From assembly GCA_000403495.2 (NCBI GenBank), contig KE159810.1, forward strand, positions 709,272 through 773,271: a stretch of DNA of 64,000 nucleotides, in the 5' to 3' direction. The notes beneath the pieces are model-generated. The model did no database searches and was not told the DNA's origin. It worked only from the letters and a program-made list of their open reading frames with translations. The position numbers and the translations under genes were made by a program. How positions within the stretch are numbered: position 1 is the stretch's first letter; every line of letters starts with the position of its first letter. Source of the DNA: Lachnospiraceae bacterium 10-1. GTDB taxonomy: Bacteria > Bacillota > Clostridia > Lachnospirales > Lachnospiraceae. Below, piece by piece: positions 34,901 to 43,964 of the stretch.

Positions 34901-35197
34901 TTATTGAAGAAAAGTTAAAAACAATGCCAGAACAATAATCCCACTAACCAGTAAAAGTAACAATCCACTGATAATTGTAGAGATAATATTTATCAGGCTC
35001 CGGCTTTCATTATTTTTAACACAGATGATAGACAGACACAGCCCAGTAATAACACAGGCAATATTGATACCACTCCAAACTGTACGTATTCCATCGGGCA
35101 ATATGATTTGCAAAAATGCAGGAATCAGTGTTGCAAAGGGAAGTATACTGATAATAAGGGCGATAATACTTATATTTTGTAATTTTTTCTTCTCCAT
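34901..35197 (-). CDS. Small membrane protein of the Cpr-like locus
   Basis: 98 residues, three hydrophobic segments (about 9-32, 43-62, 70-97). Starts three bases after the stop of the upstream permease, so belongs to the same operon. No family recognised; possibly an accessory immunity protein. Confidence 0.7.
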   Translation of the reverse strand: MEKKKLQNISIIALIISILPFATLIPAFLQIILPDGIRTVWSGINIACVITGLCLSIICVKNNESRSLINIISTIISGLLLLLVSGIIVLALFLTFLQ

Positions 35198-35200
35198 AGT

Positions 35201-35965
35201 TTACCTCATTTCTTTCTTACCAAATTTTCTAACAGCCAACAAAAGAGCTAATATAAAAACCACTATTGCACATGGCAAAAATGGAAATACCGAAAATATT
35301 GTACTTGTGCCTTCTGCCGTAAAATCATGTAACGAACAAGATACCAAATAACCACTGTAACAATAAGGATATGCAATCCAAAGCGGTGTATTGGCTATTA
35401 AAACGCCGGGAATAACAAGAAACAGATTAAATCCTACGGAAAACAATGTTTTTTCAAACAATACTGTAATTGCCCACATAGCTGCTAGACAAGGCAGCAT
35501 TGTAAGAAATAATCCTGCACACCACTTTATAAGATAAAGCAATGGTAAAGTTTCTGTGATTCCTGCCATGTGTGTAGCAACAATACCAGAAATCAAAAAC
35601 ACAATAAGAAAAACAACCATTTCCATAAACAGGTAAAACATCAAAACACCAAATTTTGCTAAAGATAAAGCATAACGGCTAACTGGCAATGCCAACATCT
35701 TCAGAATACCATTATGCTGTGTTTCACGCCCTGCAATCATCACGCATACAACAATCATGGAAAACGGTAACAGATAATAGGCATAGACTAATGCGCTTTG
35801 AATAAACATTGCAGACCATGCATTTGTATATTCCGGAGAAAAGTACCTGCTTAAATTGGCAATCCCCGATATTACTACCAACAAAGGTGCAATAAATATC
35901 AAAGGAACGATTTTTGACCGCTTTACCTTTTTAAATTCAATTTTCAATAAATCAAAAAAATTCAC
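35201..35965 (-). CDS. LanG-like ABC-2 permease
   Basis: 254 residues, six hydrophobic segments. The cytoplasmic loop reads GRETQHNGILKMLALPVSRY, the typical LanE/LanG signature before the second segment. Third gene of ATPase-permease-permease, as in lantibiotic immunity LanFEG and C. difficile CprABC. Exports or expels cationic antimicrobial peptides from the membrane. Confidence 0.88.
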   Translation of the reverse strand: MNFFDLLKIEFKKVKRSKIVPLIFIAPLLVVISGIANLSRYFSPEYTNAWSAMFIQSALVYAYYLLPFSMIVVCVMIAGRETQHNGILKMLALPVSRYALSLAKFGVLMFYLFMEMVVFLIVFLISGIVATHMAGITETLPLLYLIKWCAGLFLTMLPCLAAMWAITVLFEKTLFSVGFNLFLVIPGVLIANTPLWIAYPYCYSGYLVSCSLHDFTAEGTSTIFSVFPFLPCAIVVFILALLLAVRKFGKKEMR

Positions 35966-35976
35966 ACAAATCCCTC

Positions 35977-36702
35977 CTATTCATAACGTAAATGTTTCGC
36001 CATCCACAAACCCATTCCTAAAAACAAAAATGTTTCTGCCATAGATATAATAGCTATTTCATTGTCAGGCTGTGCGCTCATGGCAACAGCAGGCTTTAAC
36101 ATTACAACAAATGGGTGAACCAATAATAAACTAACATTTGAATTTGCCAAAGCCATTCCGCTTAGAAATCCGGCAACTCCAATTCCAAGAGGTATCCACA
36201 TATTTTCAAAACGTGAGGAAACCAAAACCATAAAAGATAATGTCGGCATAGAAGTAATAAAGGAATATACCGTAAATTTAAGCAAAGTGCTTATTTCAAA
36301 AGTGCCTTTTGGCAAGTCACTGATGCCGATTTTTAACAGAGCCAAATTCTGTAACACAATCGCTGCCAAAAGCAACACTGTTAAAATCAGGAATTTGCAC
36401 AGATACATTTTAGGAACGCTGATTGGCAGCATATACATCTTTTTAATTGCAGTTCCTTTAAATTCCATGTTATAAACCATGCAGGCAGCTATAACAATAC
36501 CAAACATATTCAAAACCATAATCATTCCGTAAAGCTGTGTTAAAAGAACATCCATCGGAGCCAGCGGAAGATTCAGTAATGTATCCTTGCGTACAATAAA
36601 ATTGACAAACGCATAGGCGGCACCCAAAACACCAACTAACAACAGCAGCGGAATAACACCAGTCCTTTTTTCTTTCCGAAGTTCAATGATAAGAGTATTC
36701 AT
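35977..36702 (-). CDS. LanE-like ABC-2 permease
   Basis: 241 residues, six hydrophobic segments. Loop motif FKGTAIKKMYMLPISVPKMY matches LanE-type permeases. Its start overlaps the ATPase stop (ATGA-type), so it is coupled to it. Partner of the LanG-like permease. Confidence 0.88.
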   Translation of the reverse strand: MNTLIIELRKEKRTGVIPLLLLVGVLGAAYAFVNFIVRKDTLLNLPLAPMDVLLTQLYGMIMVLNMFGIVIAACMVYNMEFKGTAIKKMYMLPISVPKMYLCKFLILTVLLLAAIVLQNLALLKIGISDLPKGTFEISTLLKFTVYSFITSMPTLSFMVLVSSRFENMWIPLGIGVAGFLSGMALANSNVSLLLVHPFVVMLKPAVAMSAQPDNEIAIISMAETFLFLGMGLWMAKHLRYE

Positions 36703-37481
36703 AATTGCGCCCTCTGCTTTCTGGCTGCGTTATCCTTATCAATCATGGAAAGGAACATATCTTCCAGATTAGCCGAACTAATCTTATTGTCTGCTGCGAA
36801 ACCTGCCTGTACTGCATTCTGCCTAAGCTCGTCAAGACTTCCCTCAAACAGCAGCCGACCATGATTAAGAATACCAATGTCATCTGCCATCAGTTCTATT
36901 TCTGACAGCATATGAGAAGATATCAAGACAGTACAATCATAAAGGCTCGGCAATGACTTTATCAGATTACGGATTTCGTGAATGCCGGAAGGATCAAGAC
37001 CATTTGTAGGTTCGTCTAAAATCAGGATTGGCGGACGTCCAAGCAAAGCACCCGCAAGCCCAAGGCGCTGTTTCATGCCCAACGAATATTTTTTTGCAAG
37101 CCGATTACCAAACTCTGTCAAACCGACTAACTCCAATGCATCATCCACCGCATTCTCCGGCAACCCCAAAATTCTGCAGATAATATCAAGGTTTTCCCGA
37201 CCTGTCAAATTTGCATAAAAAGACGGAGATTCGATAAAAGAACCTACTTTCTTTAAAATGCTAATCCGGTCATCTGGAAAACGACCTCCGTCAACCGTGA
37301 AACTTCCACCCGTAGGCGATGTCAGCCCCAACAACATCTTCATTGTGGTAGATTTTCCTGCTCCATTAGGACCGAGAAAGCCATAGATACTGCCTTTCTG
37401 AATGTGCATGGAAACCTTATTGACCGAAATAAAATTCTTATATTTCTTTGTCAACTGCTCCGTTGTAATAATATAGTCCAT
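36699..37481 (-). CDS. LanF-like ABC ATPase
   Basis: 260 residues. Walker A GPNGAGKST at 37-45, signature YSLGMKQRLG, Walker B ILILDEPTNGLDPSG, H-loop ISSHMLSEIELMADD. C-terminus carries a BcrA-type extension. Energises the two permeases. Divergent from the regulator/kinase genes at 37646-39722, which probably control it. Confidence 0.93.
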   Translation of the reverse strand: MDYIITTEQLTKKYKNFISVNKVSMHIQKGSIYGFLGPNGAGKSTTMKMLLGLTSPTGGSFTVDGGRFPDDRISILKKVGSFIESPSFYANLTGRENLDIICRILGLPENAVDDALELVGLTEFGNRLAKKYSLGMKQRLGLAGALLGRPPILILDEPTNGLDPSGIHEIRNLIKSLPSLYDCTVLISSHMLSEIELMADDIGILNHGRLLFEGSLDELRQNAVQAGFAADNKISSANLEDMFLSMIDKDNAARKQRAQL

Positions 37482-37645
37482 AAAAAACTCTCCTTTCTTT
37501 TTTCTTTAGTCTATACCCCCAATCTGATATTAACTTTCTCGTGTCCTTACTTTTACCTTACTTTTTTGCCATAAGATTCCGAAAACCGTTCCGTTATGCT
37601 ATAATGTTACTGTTGTTATTGATTGATTTTTGAAAGGTGTAGACA

Positions 37646-38347
37646 ATGGAACAATCATTTTTGCATACAAAAAAAATTCTGTTGGTTGATGATGAACCGG
37701 AATTGTGTAAATTAGTAATCGACATTCTTTCAGATGACGGTTTTTCAAATATCATTGATGCAGGCACTGCCCAGACCGGACTTAACTTTGCCAGGCAGGA
37801 AAAACCCGACCTTGCAATCCTTGATGTTATGCTGCCGGACGGGGACGGTTTTTCCCTTATGAAGAAATTACGGACATTTACAGATATTCCAATTATATTT
37901 CTGACAGCCAAAGATGAAGCGGCTGATAAACTTGCAGGCTTAGGACTTGGGGCAGATGATTATGTGGTAAAGCCTTTTTTGCCACAGGAGCTGTTACTGC
38001 GTGTCCATGCAGTTTTACGCCGATGTTATAAAGCAGATTCCCCATTATTAGAGCTGGAAGGCTGCACGATAGATTTCAGTCGTGCCGAAGTTAATAAAAA
38101 TGGAATTATAGTTACTTTGACCGCAAAAGAACACACACTGTTAGAAACGTTATCCCGCAACGAAGGGAGAATTGTAAGCATTGATGCCTTATGCGAGGCA
38201 TTATGGGGCGATAATCCTTTTGGGTATGAAAACAGCCTGAATGCCCATATCCGGCGCATACGTGAAAAAATTGAAACTGATCCTTCAAAACCTGTATCAC
38301 TCATAACCATTAAAGGACTTGGTTATAAATTAAATGCAAGGAAGTGA
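37646..38347 (+). CDS. OmpR-family response regulator (CprR-like)
   Basis: 233 residues. Receiver: acidic DD at 15-16, phosphoacceptor Asp60, Lys109 in VVKPF. Winged helix with TLTAKEHTLLETLSRNEG and SLNAHIRRIREKIE. Transcribed away from the LanFEG-like operon and followed at once by its kinase. By analogy with CprR it activates the transporter in response to cationic peptides; this role is inference. Confidence 0.92.
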   Translation: MEQSFLHTKKILLVDDEPELCKLVIDILSDDGFSNIIDAGTAQTGLNFARQEKPDLAILDVMLPDGDGFSLMKKLRTFTDIPIIFLTAKDEAADKLAGLGLGADDYVVKPFLPQELLLRVHAVLRRCYKADSPLLELEGCTIDFSRAEVNKNGIIVTLTAKEHTLLETLSRNEGRIVSIDALCEALWGDNPFGYENSLNAHIRRIREKIETDPSKPVSLITIKGLGYKLNARK

Positions 38348-38351
38348 AGCC

Positions 38352-39722
38352 ATGAAAGTATTCAGCAAATATATTTCAAAACATTTACTGTCTTTTATTA
38401 GACTTATTTCATCTCTTGTTGTGTTGAACATAGCTGCATTCGCTTTTACATTTTACAGTGCAGTATCAAAAAACTTTGGAAGTACCTCTCCACAGAATAT
38501 GCTAAAGGAAGTGGCGGCAGCTTCCTCTTCCAACGGCATAACGGACGAGGCAGAAAGAATGTTAATAACCAACTTTTTATGGGCAATGTATCTGAATACA
38601 GAAGGCTCCTGCAATTGGACTGTAAATTTACCAGAGGAAATTCCAACTGAATATTCCATTCAGGATATTGCAATATTTTCTAGAGGATATTTGAAAGACT
38701 ATCCCGTATTTGTATGGAGTGATGAAAACGGCTTATTAGTTATTGGTTATCCCCAAAACAGCTATATGAAAATTACCAGCAATTATTATCCCATTGATAC
38801 GGTTCGTAAAATCCCTCTCTTTTTTCTCGGCATCCTTGTATTCGACCTGCTGGTTCTGTTTCTCGCCTATTCACGTTCTAAAGCGAAAATCAGCAAAAAT
38901 ACAGAGCCAATTATATCCTCGATTGCAACCTTGTCAGAAGGGAAAAGCATCAACCTTTCTGTAAGCGGAGAACTGTCAGAAATAGCTGACAGTATAAATA
39001 AAGCATCCAATATCATCAGCCGCCAAAACACCGCACGGGCAAATTGGATCAGCGGTGTATCCCATGACATTCGCACTCCGTTATCCATGATTATGGGATA
39101 TGCGGATAGAATTGTTAATGACAAAAATGCCAGCAACCAAATTAAGGAACAGGCTGCCGTTATATCCCGGCAAAGTATCAAAATAAAAGATTTAGTGCAG
39201 GACTTGAATCTCGTGTCAAAGCTTGAATATGAAATGCAGCCTCTACAGAAAGAAAATACCCGGCTTTCAAAACTATTACGTTCCTACGCGATAGACCTGA
39301 TAAACAGCGGTCTGTCGGAGTCCTATTCTTTAGAGGTAAATATTTCTCCTGACTCCGAAAACAGCATGATAGAATGTGATACAAAACTGATTACACGAGC
39401 CGTAAATAATCTGGTTCAAAACAGCATTCACAGCAATCCCAAAGGCTGCATAATTACTTTGTCACTGCAAATAACAGAAAACAGACTGCTTTTAACCGTT
39501 CAGGATAATGGTATTGGTATTTCTGCTGAAAAGTTAGAAGAACTGAAAAACAAACCACATTACATGGAAAGTATCGATGACCGCTTAGATCTTCGTCATG
39601 GTTTAGGACTTCTCTTAGTACGGCAGATTATTGAAGCACATCACGGAACAATCGATGTAGAGAGCAGACTGCATGAAGGCTATAAAACTAACATATACTT
39701 CTCGAGCAATCCTAGACCGTGA
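38352..39722 (+). CDS. Sensor histidine kinase (CprK-like)
   Basis: About 456 residues from MKVFSKYISKH (GGAAGTGAAGCC upstream; an overlapping ATG at 38334 is less favoured). Membrane segments at about 14-35 and 154-173 frame an extracellular sensor. HAMP-like linker, H-box WISGVSHDIRTPLS with His238, N-box NNLVQNSIHSN, G boxes VQDNGIGIS and HGLGLLLVRQI. Partner of the regulator upstream. Confidence 0.92.
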   Translation: MKVFSKYISKHLLSFIRLISSLVVLNIAAFAFTFYSAVSKNFGSTSPQNMLKEVAAASSSNGITDEAERMLITNFLWAMYLNTEGSCNWTVNLPEEIPTEYSIQDIAIFSRGYLKDYPVFVWSDENGLLVIGYPQNSYMKITSNYYPIDTVRKIPLFFLGILVFDLLVLFLAYSRSKAKISKNTEPIISSIATLSEGKSINLSVSGELSEIADSINKASNIISRQNTARANWISGVSHDIRTPLSMIMGYADRIVNDKNASNQIKEQAAVISRQSIKIKDLVQDLNLVSKLEYEMQPLQKENTRLSKLLRSYAIDLINSGLSESYSLEVNISPDSENSMIECDTKLITRAVNNLVQNSIHSNPKGCIITLSLQITENRLLLTVQDNGIGISAEKLEELKNKPHYMESIDDRLDLRHGLGLLLVRQIIEAHHGTIDVESRLHEGYKTNIYFSSNPRP

Positions 39723-39737
39723 ACATATTACAAAATC

Positions 39738-39886
39738 GCATCATGGAAAAGTGTATAACTGCCTATTCCGTTATGGATAACTATATTCACAGCACATGGA
39801 AAAGCAAAGTGCAGCTTTCCCACGTCCTGCAAACATAGTTACCCACAACTCCATAAAATAGGCAGTTATACACTTTTCCACAATGC
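39738..39886. repeat. Palindromic element, copy B (inverted relative to A)
   Basis: The reverse complement aligns with 13028-13177 over its whole length, including the centre GGGAAAGCTGCACTTTGC and the TGTGGGTAACTATGTTTG arm. The outer arms (GTGTATAACTGCCTA and its complement) are perfect over about 15 bases. DnaA-box-like 9-mers are present but each differs by at least one base. It lies directly after the kinase gene. Confidence 0.7.
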
Positions 39887-40039
39887 TACTACGCCTACGG
39901 AATCCATCTCATTCATTCCCTTTTTATAACTTTTAGACATTATGTCCAAAAGCAAAAAGCCCTGCATATTATCGTACACAGAGCCTTTCTAATCTTTTTT
40001 ATCCTCTACATAGAGTGTTTTCTTTTCGTAAAACTCATT

Positions 40040-40408
40040 TTATAGAGTTATACCTGCCTTTTGTGCGAAGTCAGCTTTTCTCCCGATAATTGCCGATTGT
40101 TTTTCTTTTGAAAGGCGGCTGAATACTTCCCCATAGAGAATATCATCTAACTTCATTTCCTTTGCTGTCAGATATAGTGTTGTATTAAACCATTCCTGCC
40201 AAAGCGCATCAAACAATACCCTGCTGTCCGTAAAGGTTGCATCTTCTTCAAATCCATACGGCGGCTTATAATATTTCAATTCCACAAAACCATATCTGCC
40301 CGCATCAAGCACTACGATATTTTCCATTTCATACAGCTCCGCAAACGCATCCGCCACCTTTTGGCACTTTGCCCGTTCTTCCTCTGTGATATAAACCTGC
40401 TTTTCCAT
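40040..40408 (-). CDS. Unknown conjugative-element protein
   Basis: 122 residues beginning MEKQVYITEEERAKCQKVAD. Soluble, acidic, with VLDAGRYGFVELKYYKPPYG and a helical C-terminus. Ribosome site GAGGTAAATCA. No domain recognised. It lies near a VirD4 scrap of the same direction, so it is probably part of a conjugative element. Confidence 0.6.
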   Translation of the reverse strand: MEKQVYITEEERAKCQKVADAFAELYEMENIVVLDAGRYGFVELKYYKPPYGFEEDATFTDSRVLFDALWQEWFNTTLYLTAKEMKLDDILYGEVFSRLSKEKQSAIIGRKADFAQKAGITL

Positions 40409-40859
40409 ATTGATTTACCTCGTTTCTTCTAAGATTTTACCATGTTTCTTTTATGAGGGCTATCTACATACACCAGATTTTCACTTTGCTTATTCTTCCC
40501 ATTTTTCACTTTACTCACAATTTACACCTGTTACCGCTGTTGTAAAGAAACCCATAATTATTTACCTCTTTCTTTCTTAAATTTGATTTTTTGATAAAGA
40601 AAGAGCTTTGATATGCAAATTCCCTGCCCTTTGTGGTAAAATAAGGGCAGGGAAATCCTTTGGGAGAACCCTGCGGGCATCCGGTACATTCAGTTTGGCG
40701 ATTGGCTGTGCCGGGTGTCTTGATTTTTGTCCTTTCCCAAATACATTCAAAACTCCGTTTCACGGCTTCCGGGCTTATTTTCCGAAAGTCCTGTAGTTGG
40801 TTTACAGTTCCATATTCAGTTTTCAGTTCTGCACTTTTGGACATGATGTCCGGAAGTCG

Positions 40860-41150
40860 CTATTCAGTTGTACTTGGGGAATCTTCTTCCTGCCCACTGA
40901 CTTCCCCGCAGTCAAAGGCATCGTCCACCTCTGTATTTAAAGTGACTTTCATGTGCCGCAAATGCTTCACATAGTCCTCTATATCAAAGGTATTTTTCTG
41001 GTCATAATCGGACAGCTCCTTGTACCTGCCATGCTTCGTTATATCGAATTTATCCGAGAAGAATGGTCTGACGCCTCTAAGCTGCATGATACATTTCCCG
41101 CCATCCATGACCGCAATCTCGTCCTGCGACATCAATTCTTTGCAACATTG
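40860..41150 (-). pseudogene. VirD4/TraG C-terminal fragment
   Basis: Reads LMSQDEIAVMDGGKCIMQLR, GVRPFFSDKFDITKHGRYKE, similar to the end of the VirD4 part at 22677-23544, followed by a divergent acidic tail. Everything before this is missing; the break is about 41150. Confidence 0.8.
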
Positions 41151-41254
41151 TCAAGTGAAGAATTCATTCTTTTTGCTTTTTCATACACGGAATCTTGTAG
41201 GTATTCTATAAATGTGCTAAACTGAACGCAGTAACAAATCTGGAGGAAAATTTT

Positions 41255-41539
41255 ATGTGGATCATATTTGGAATAATCAGTGCAGTGTTCTGTGTGATTG
41301 GCTGGATAATGACTGTAAAGCATAGTTCCAGAGCACCATGGGCTGCAGCCTGCTCCTTGTCATTTATGTCTTTGACTCTACTAATGGAATATAAAATGGT
41401 ATTAAATTGGGTCAATAAAGAAGATTGGAGTGCTTTGCTTGACGTTGTGCCGTCAATGTTCTCTATACTGACAGGGTATGTGATTGTCATGATTCTGGCA
41501 AACATCGTAACTATTGTCATCTCAAAGAGGCAGAATTAA
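41255..41539 (+). CDS. Small membrane protein (cargo)
   Basis: 94 residues with three hydrophobic segments (about 2-20, 30-45 and 65-88) and a basic C-terminus. Ribosome site TGGAGGAAAATTTT. No family recognised. Its stop is part of the TAAATTCCAGTT junction and a group II intron begins nine bases after the stop. Confidence 0.7.
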   Translation: MWIIFGIISAVFCVIGWIMTVKHSSRAPWAAACSLSFMSLTLLMEYKMVLNWVNKEDWSALLDVVPSMFSILTGYVIVMILANIVTIVISKRQN

Positions 41540-41548
41540 ATTCCAGTT
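41537..41548 (+). repeat. Stop-codon junction motif, copy 3 (intron 5' exon)
   Basis: TAAATTCCAGTT. The last six bases, CCAGTT, occupy the IBS1 position of the intron that starts at 41549. The complement AACTGG is found inside the intron at 41733-41738 and 41835-41840. Confidence 0.7.
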
Positions 41549-42005
41549 GTGCGCCCAGCAAAGGGCAATTAACCTAACAGGTGCAAATCCTGTCTGCGAA
41601 GGTCTAGCCAACCAGCAGTAGCGAGTCTTGCGTGGCAGTCAGTAATGGCTGGTGCGAAGCGTAGACAGCGAGCAAGCAGGGCTGCAATGCGATTGAGCCT
41701 CGAAATGTTGAAGTTCAGAGGGCTGACGTCTTAACTGGTGCGGAAAGCAATATCGGGCAGTTCGTATAAGGCGAGAACTGTCCGGCACTGCGGGGTCAAA
41801 GAGCCAGTCATGCTTGACATTGTGGTTAATTGTCAACTGGGGAGAGCCTGCTGCTTCTTGGAAACAAGTACGTTTTATCAACTAGAAGATGGAGATAAGC
41901 GGATGGGTGGCAGGCAGTCGGATAGTCTCATAGTACCATGGAAGCCGGGTAATGCCGGTGGAGGGAAGGGGGCTGCATGGTAACGGTCTTTCTGAGGACA
42001 CATCA
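41549..42005 (+). mobile_element. Group II intron, 5' part only
   Basis: Begins with the class-typical GTGCGCCCAGCAAAGGGCAA and continues with domain I-like sequence (GGTCTAGCCAACC, GGGGAGAGCCTG). It ends with GCCGGTGGAGGGAAGGGGGC, a string often found shortly before the intron-encoded protein. The reverse transcriptase ORF and domains V/VI are absent, so it cannot splice or move by itself. The 3' limit near 42005 is approximate. Confidence 0.75.
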
Positions 42006-42072
42006 ACCGTGCACTTTGAAAACTCTGCAAGTACATCAACATATACCTTATTGCTCAATGTAATCACCTTCC

Positions 42073-42315
42073 TTACAAGATTGCTATTGCTCTGGAAGCA
42101 TCCATCTTCCTTGCTATATAGCCTTTTTCTTCTAATATTTTCAGATGTGCATAAACACTTGAAGTCGATGCCACCCCTACCATCTTGCATATCTCTCTGA
42201 TAGTAGGAGCATAACCATTCACACGCTGATATTGCATAATACTTTCATACACATTCTGCTGCTTCTCCGTCAATGGTGCCCTGTCTACCAGATCAATTCT
42301 TGCTGCTTCGCTCAT
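42073..42315 (-). CDS. LexA-type DNA-binding domain without peptidase domain
   Basis: 80 residues. APTIREICKMVGVASTSSVY and AHLKILEEKGYIARKMDASR match the LexA winged helix, but the protein stops where the S24 peptidase would begin. Ribosome site GGGAGGCGGAAC. It could be a stand-alone SOS-box binder that is not cleaved, or a truncated gene. It follows the polymerase gene in the same direction. Confidence 0.75.
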   Translation of the reverse strand: MSEAARIDLVDRAPLTEKQQNVYESIMQYQRVNGYAPTIREICKMVGVASTSSVYAHLKILEEKGYIARKMDASRAIAIL

Positions 42316-42478
42316 GTTCCGCCTCCCTCTTCTTTAACTCTATCGCTACTCGTAGTGCAGCTCAATTCCGCTTCGCTTCATTTCGCTCACGGCAGTCGCC
42401 GTATCAGATAACCAAGTCCCATATGTTTATGTGCAAGCACAACACATCTGTGCCTTGATTATCTGGCACTTCTCGTTG

Positions 42479-43729
42479 CTAACCTGAAAAATACACATGT
42501 GGATGTACTGTGTGTTCTTCTTTTGCATTGACTGCCGACAAAATCCTGTCCCGGTACATGAGTCCCCTCTGGATACTGTAAAATCCAAATCTTCTGCGTA
42601 TCTCATCAACCGCTGAATCCATCTTCATCTGCTTTTCACGCTTCTCCACACTTGAGAACAAATCAATCTGTTCCCAATAATTATCTGTTACTAAGTCTGC
42701 ACCTCGGACACCAACACTACGGATTGGCTTGCTCCAGTTATAGTTTTCCTTAAATATGTGATAAGCGTATGCAGCTATCTCTCCGGTGATGTTTGTTGCA
42801 TGGTCAATCTTTTTCTGACGGGTAAAAGAGAATAGCTCATTATCCCTGACACTTATCTCAACCACTCTGCACCGGAATCCATTCTCACGAAGTCTTGCTG
42901 CAACACTCTCAGCCAGAATATAAAGTACAATCTTTACATCCTCATCGCATACTAAATCCTTTGGTGTCGTTGTACTGTTTCCCACCGATTTGATTGGAGC
43001 GTGGGTATTCTCCAGCTTGACAGGTGAATCATCATAGCCATTAGCAAACAACCATAAGATACTGCCCATCTTTCCAAGGTGACTGTTAAGCACATCTTCA
43101 TCTGCCCTTGCAAGATCACCTATGGTTTTGATACCAAATAATGCAAGCTTTCTGTTCGTACTTTTGCCAACGTATAGAAGATCTGCCACCGGAAGTGACC
43201 AAGCCTTCTGCTTAAACTCACTCTTATACATAGTTGTGATTGCATCAGGCTTCTTATAATCTGAACCAAGCTTTGCAAATATCTTATTGAAAGAAACACC
43301 AACACTCACTGTGATGCCAAGCTCTGACTTCATTCTCCCGCTGATTTCCTGTGCAATGAGCAATCCATCTCCTTTAAGGGAACTGCTCCCTGTCACATCA
43401 AGCCAGCACTCATCAATTCCATATGGCTCCTGCCTGTCCGTATATTCTGCATATATCTCATGTGCCATTCTTGAGAAACGAAGATATAAGTCCATTCTTG
43501 GTGAAACAAATGTTATGTCAGGACAGACCTGCTTTGCCTGCCAGAGTGCCATTCCTGTTTTCACACCGTACTTCTTGGCAATATAGTCGGCTGTTAACAC
43601 AATCCCATGTCTTGCCTCCGGGTCACCGCCTACTGCCAGTGGCTTTCCTGCAAGCTCCGGATGATGCAGATGCTCAATCGAGGCATAGCAACAGTTGATA
43701 TCTGAATGAAGTATTACCCTGTCTCCCAT
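42479..43729 (-). CDS. Y-family DNA polymerase (DinB/UmuC type)
   Basis: About 416 residues from MGDRVILHSDINCCYASIE (AGGAGGTG upstream; two further in-frame ATGs precede it). Catalytic carboxylates: Asp in HSDINCCYASIE and the pair in YGIDECWLDVTG. Finger/palm region RHGIVLTADYIAKKYGVKTG, thumb HhH GIKTIGDLARADEDVLNSHL, and a little-finger domain. Low-fidelity translesion synthesis after DNA damage. Transcribed away from the S24 repressor, whose probable operator lies at its promoter. Confidence 0.92.
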   Translation of the reverse strand: MGDRVILHSDINCCYASIEHLHHPELAGKPLAVGGDPEARHGIVLTADYIAKKYGVKTGMALWQAKQVCPDITFVSPRMDLYLRFSRMAHEIYAEYTDRQEPYGIDECWLDVTGSSSLKGDGLLIAQEISGRMKSELGITVSVGVSFNKIFAKLGSDYKKPDAITTMYKSEFKQKAWSLPVADLLYVGKSTNRKLALFGIKTIGDLARADEDVLNSHLGKMGSILWLFANGYDDSPVKLENTHAPIKSVGNSTTTPKDLVCDEDVKIVLYILAESVAARLRENGFRCRVVEISVRDNELFSFTRQKKIDHATNITGEIAAYAYHIFKENYNWSKPIRSVGVRGADLVTDNYWEQIDLFSSVEKREKQMKMDSAVDEIRRRFGFYSIQRGLMYRDRILSAVNAKEEHTVHPHVYFSG

Positions 43730-43808
43730 CTGCATCACCTCCTGCATTTAATCTGTCACTACCATAACCTTTAGTCCAAGTATATGAGTAATGTTTCTTA
43801 CAGGGCAT

Positions 43809-43909
43809 AGTATAACCCCAAGAATAATCGACTGTCAACGGACACATGTGTCCTTTTTCTCATTATATTGGATTTTTAACTTGAATAATTGGCACTATTG
43901 CTATATACT
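43809..43909. promoter_or_regulatory. Divergent promoter region with palindromic operator
   Basis: A perfect 14-base palindrome GGACACATGTGTCC lies at 43840-43853. Immediately next to it is the polymerase -35 TTGACA (minus strand, 43833-43838), with TATACT as -10 after an 18-base spacer. For the repressor, TTGAAT (43881-43886), a 17-base spacer and TATACT (43904-43909). Another GGACAC half-site lies near 44720, before the next Xre gene. Confidence 0.7.
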
Positions 43910-43964
43910 ATGGAGTGAAAAGAGACATTTGAAATCAACAAAATGAAAGAAAAGAGGCGTATGT

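Noticed and set aside
40515-40844. 109-codon minus-strand ORF after the VirD4 fragment
   Set aside because: It lacks a ribosome site and has no family features; its position after VirD4 is suggestive, but the evidence is too thin.
41549-42005. Intact mobile group II intron
   Set aside because: No intron-encoded protein frame and no domain V sequence follow; the element is truncated before LexA on the opposite strand.
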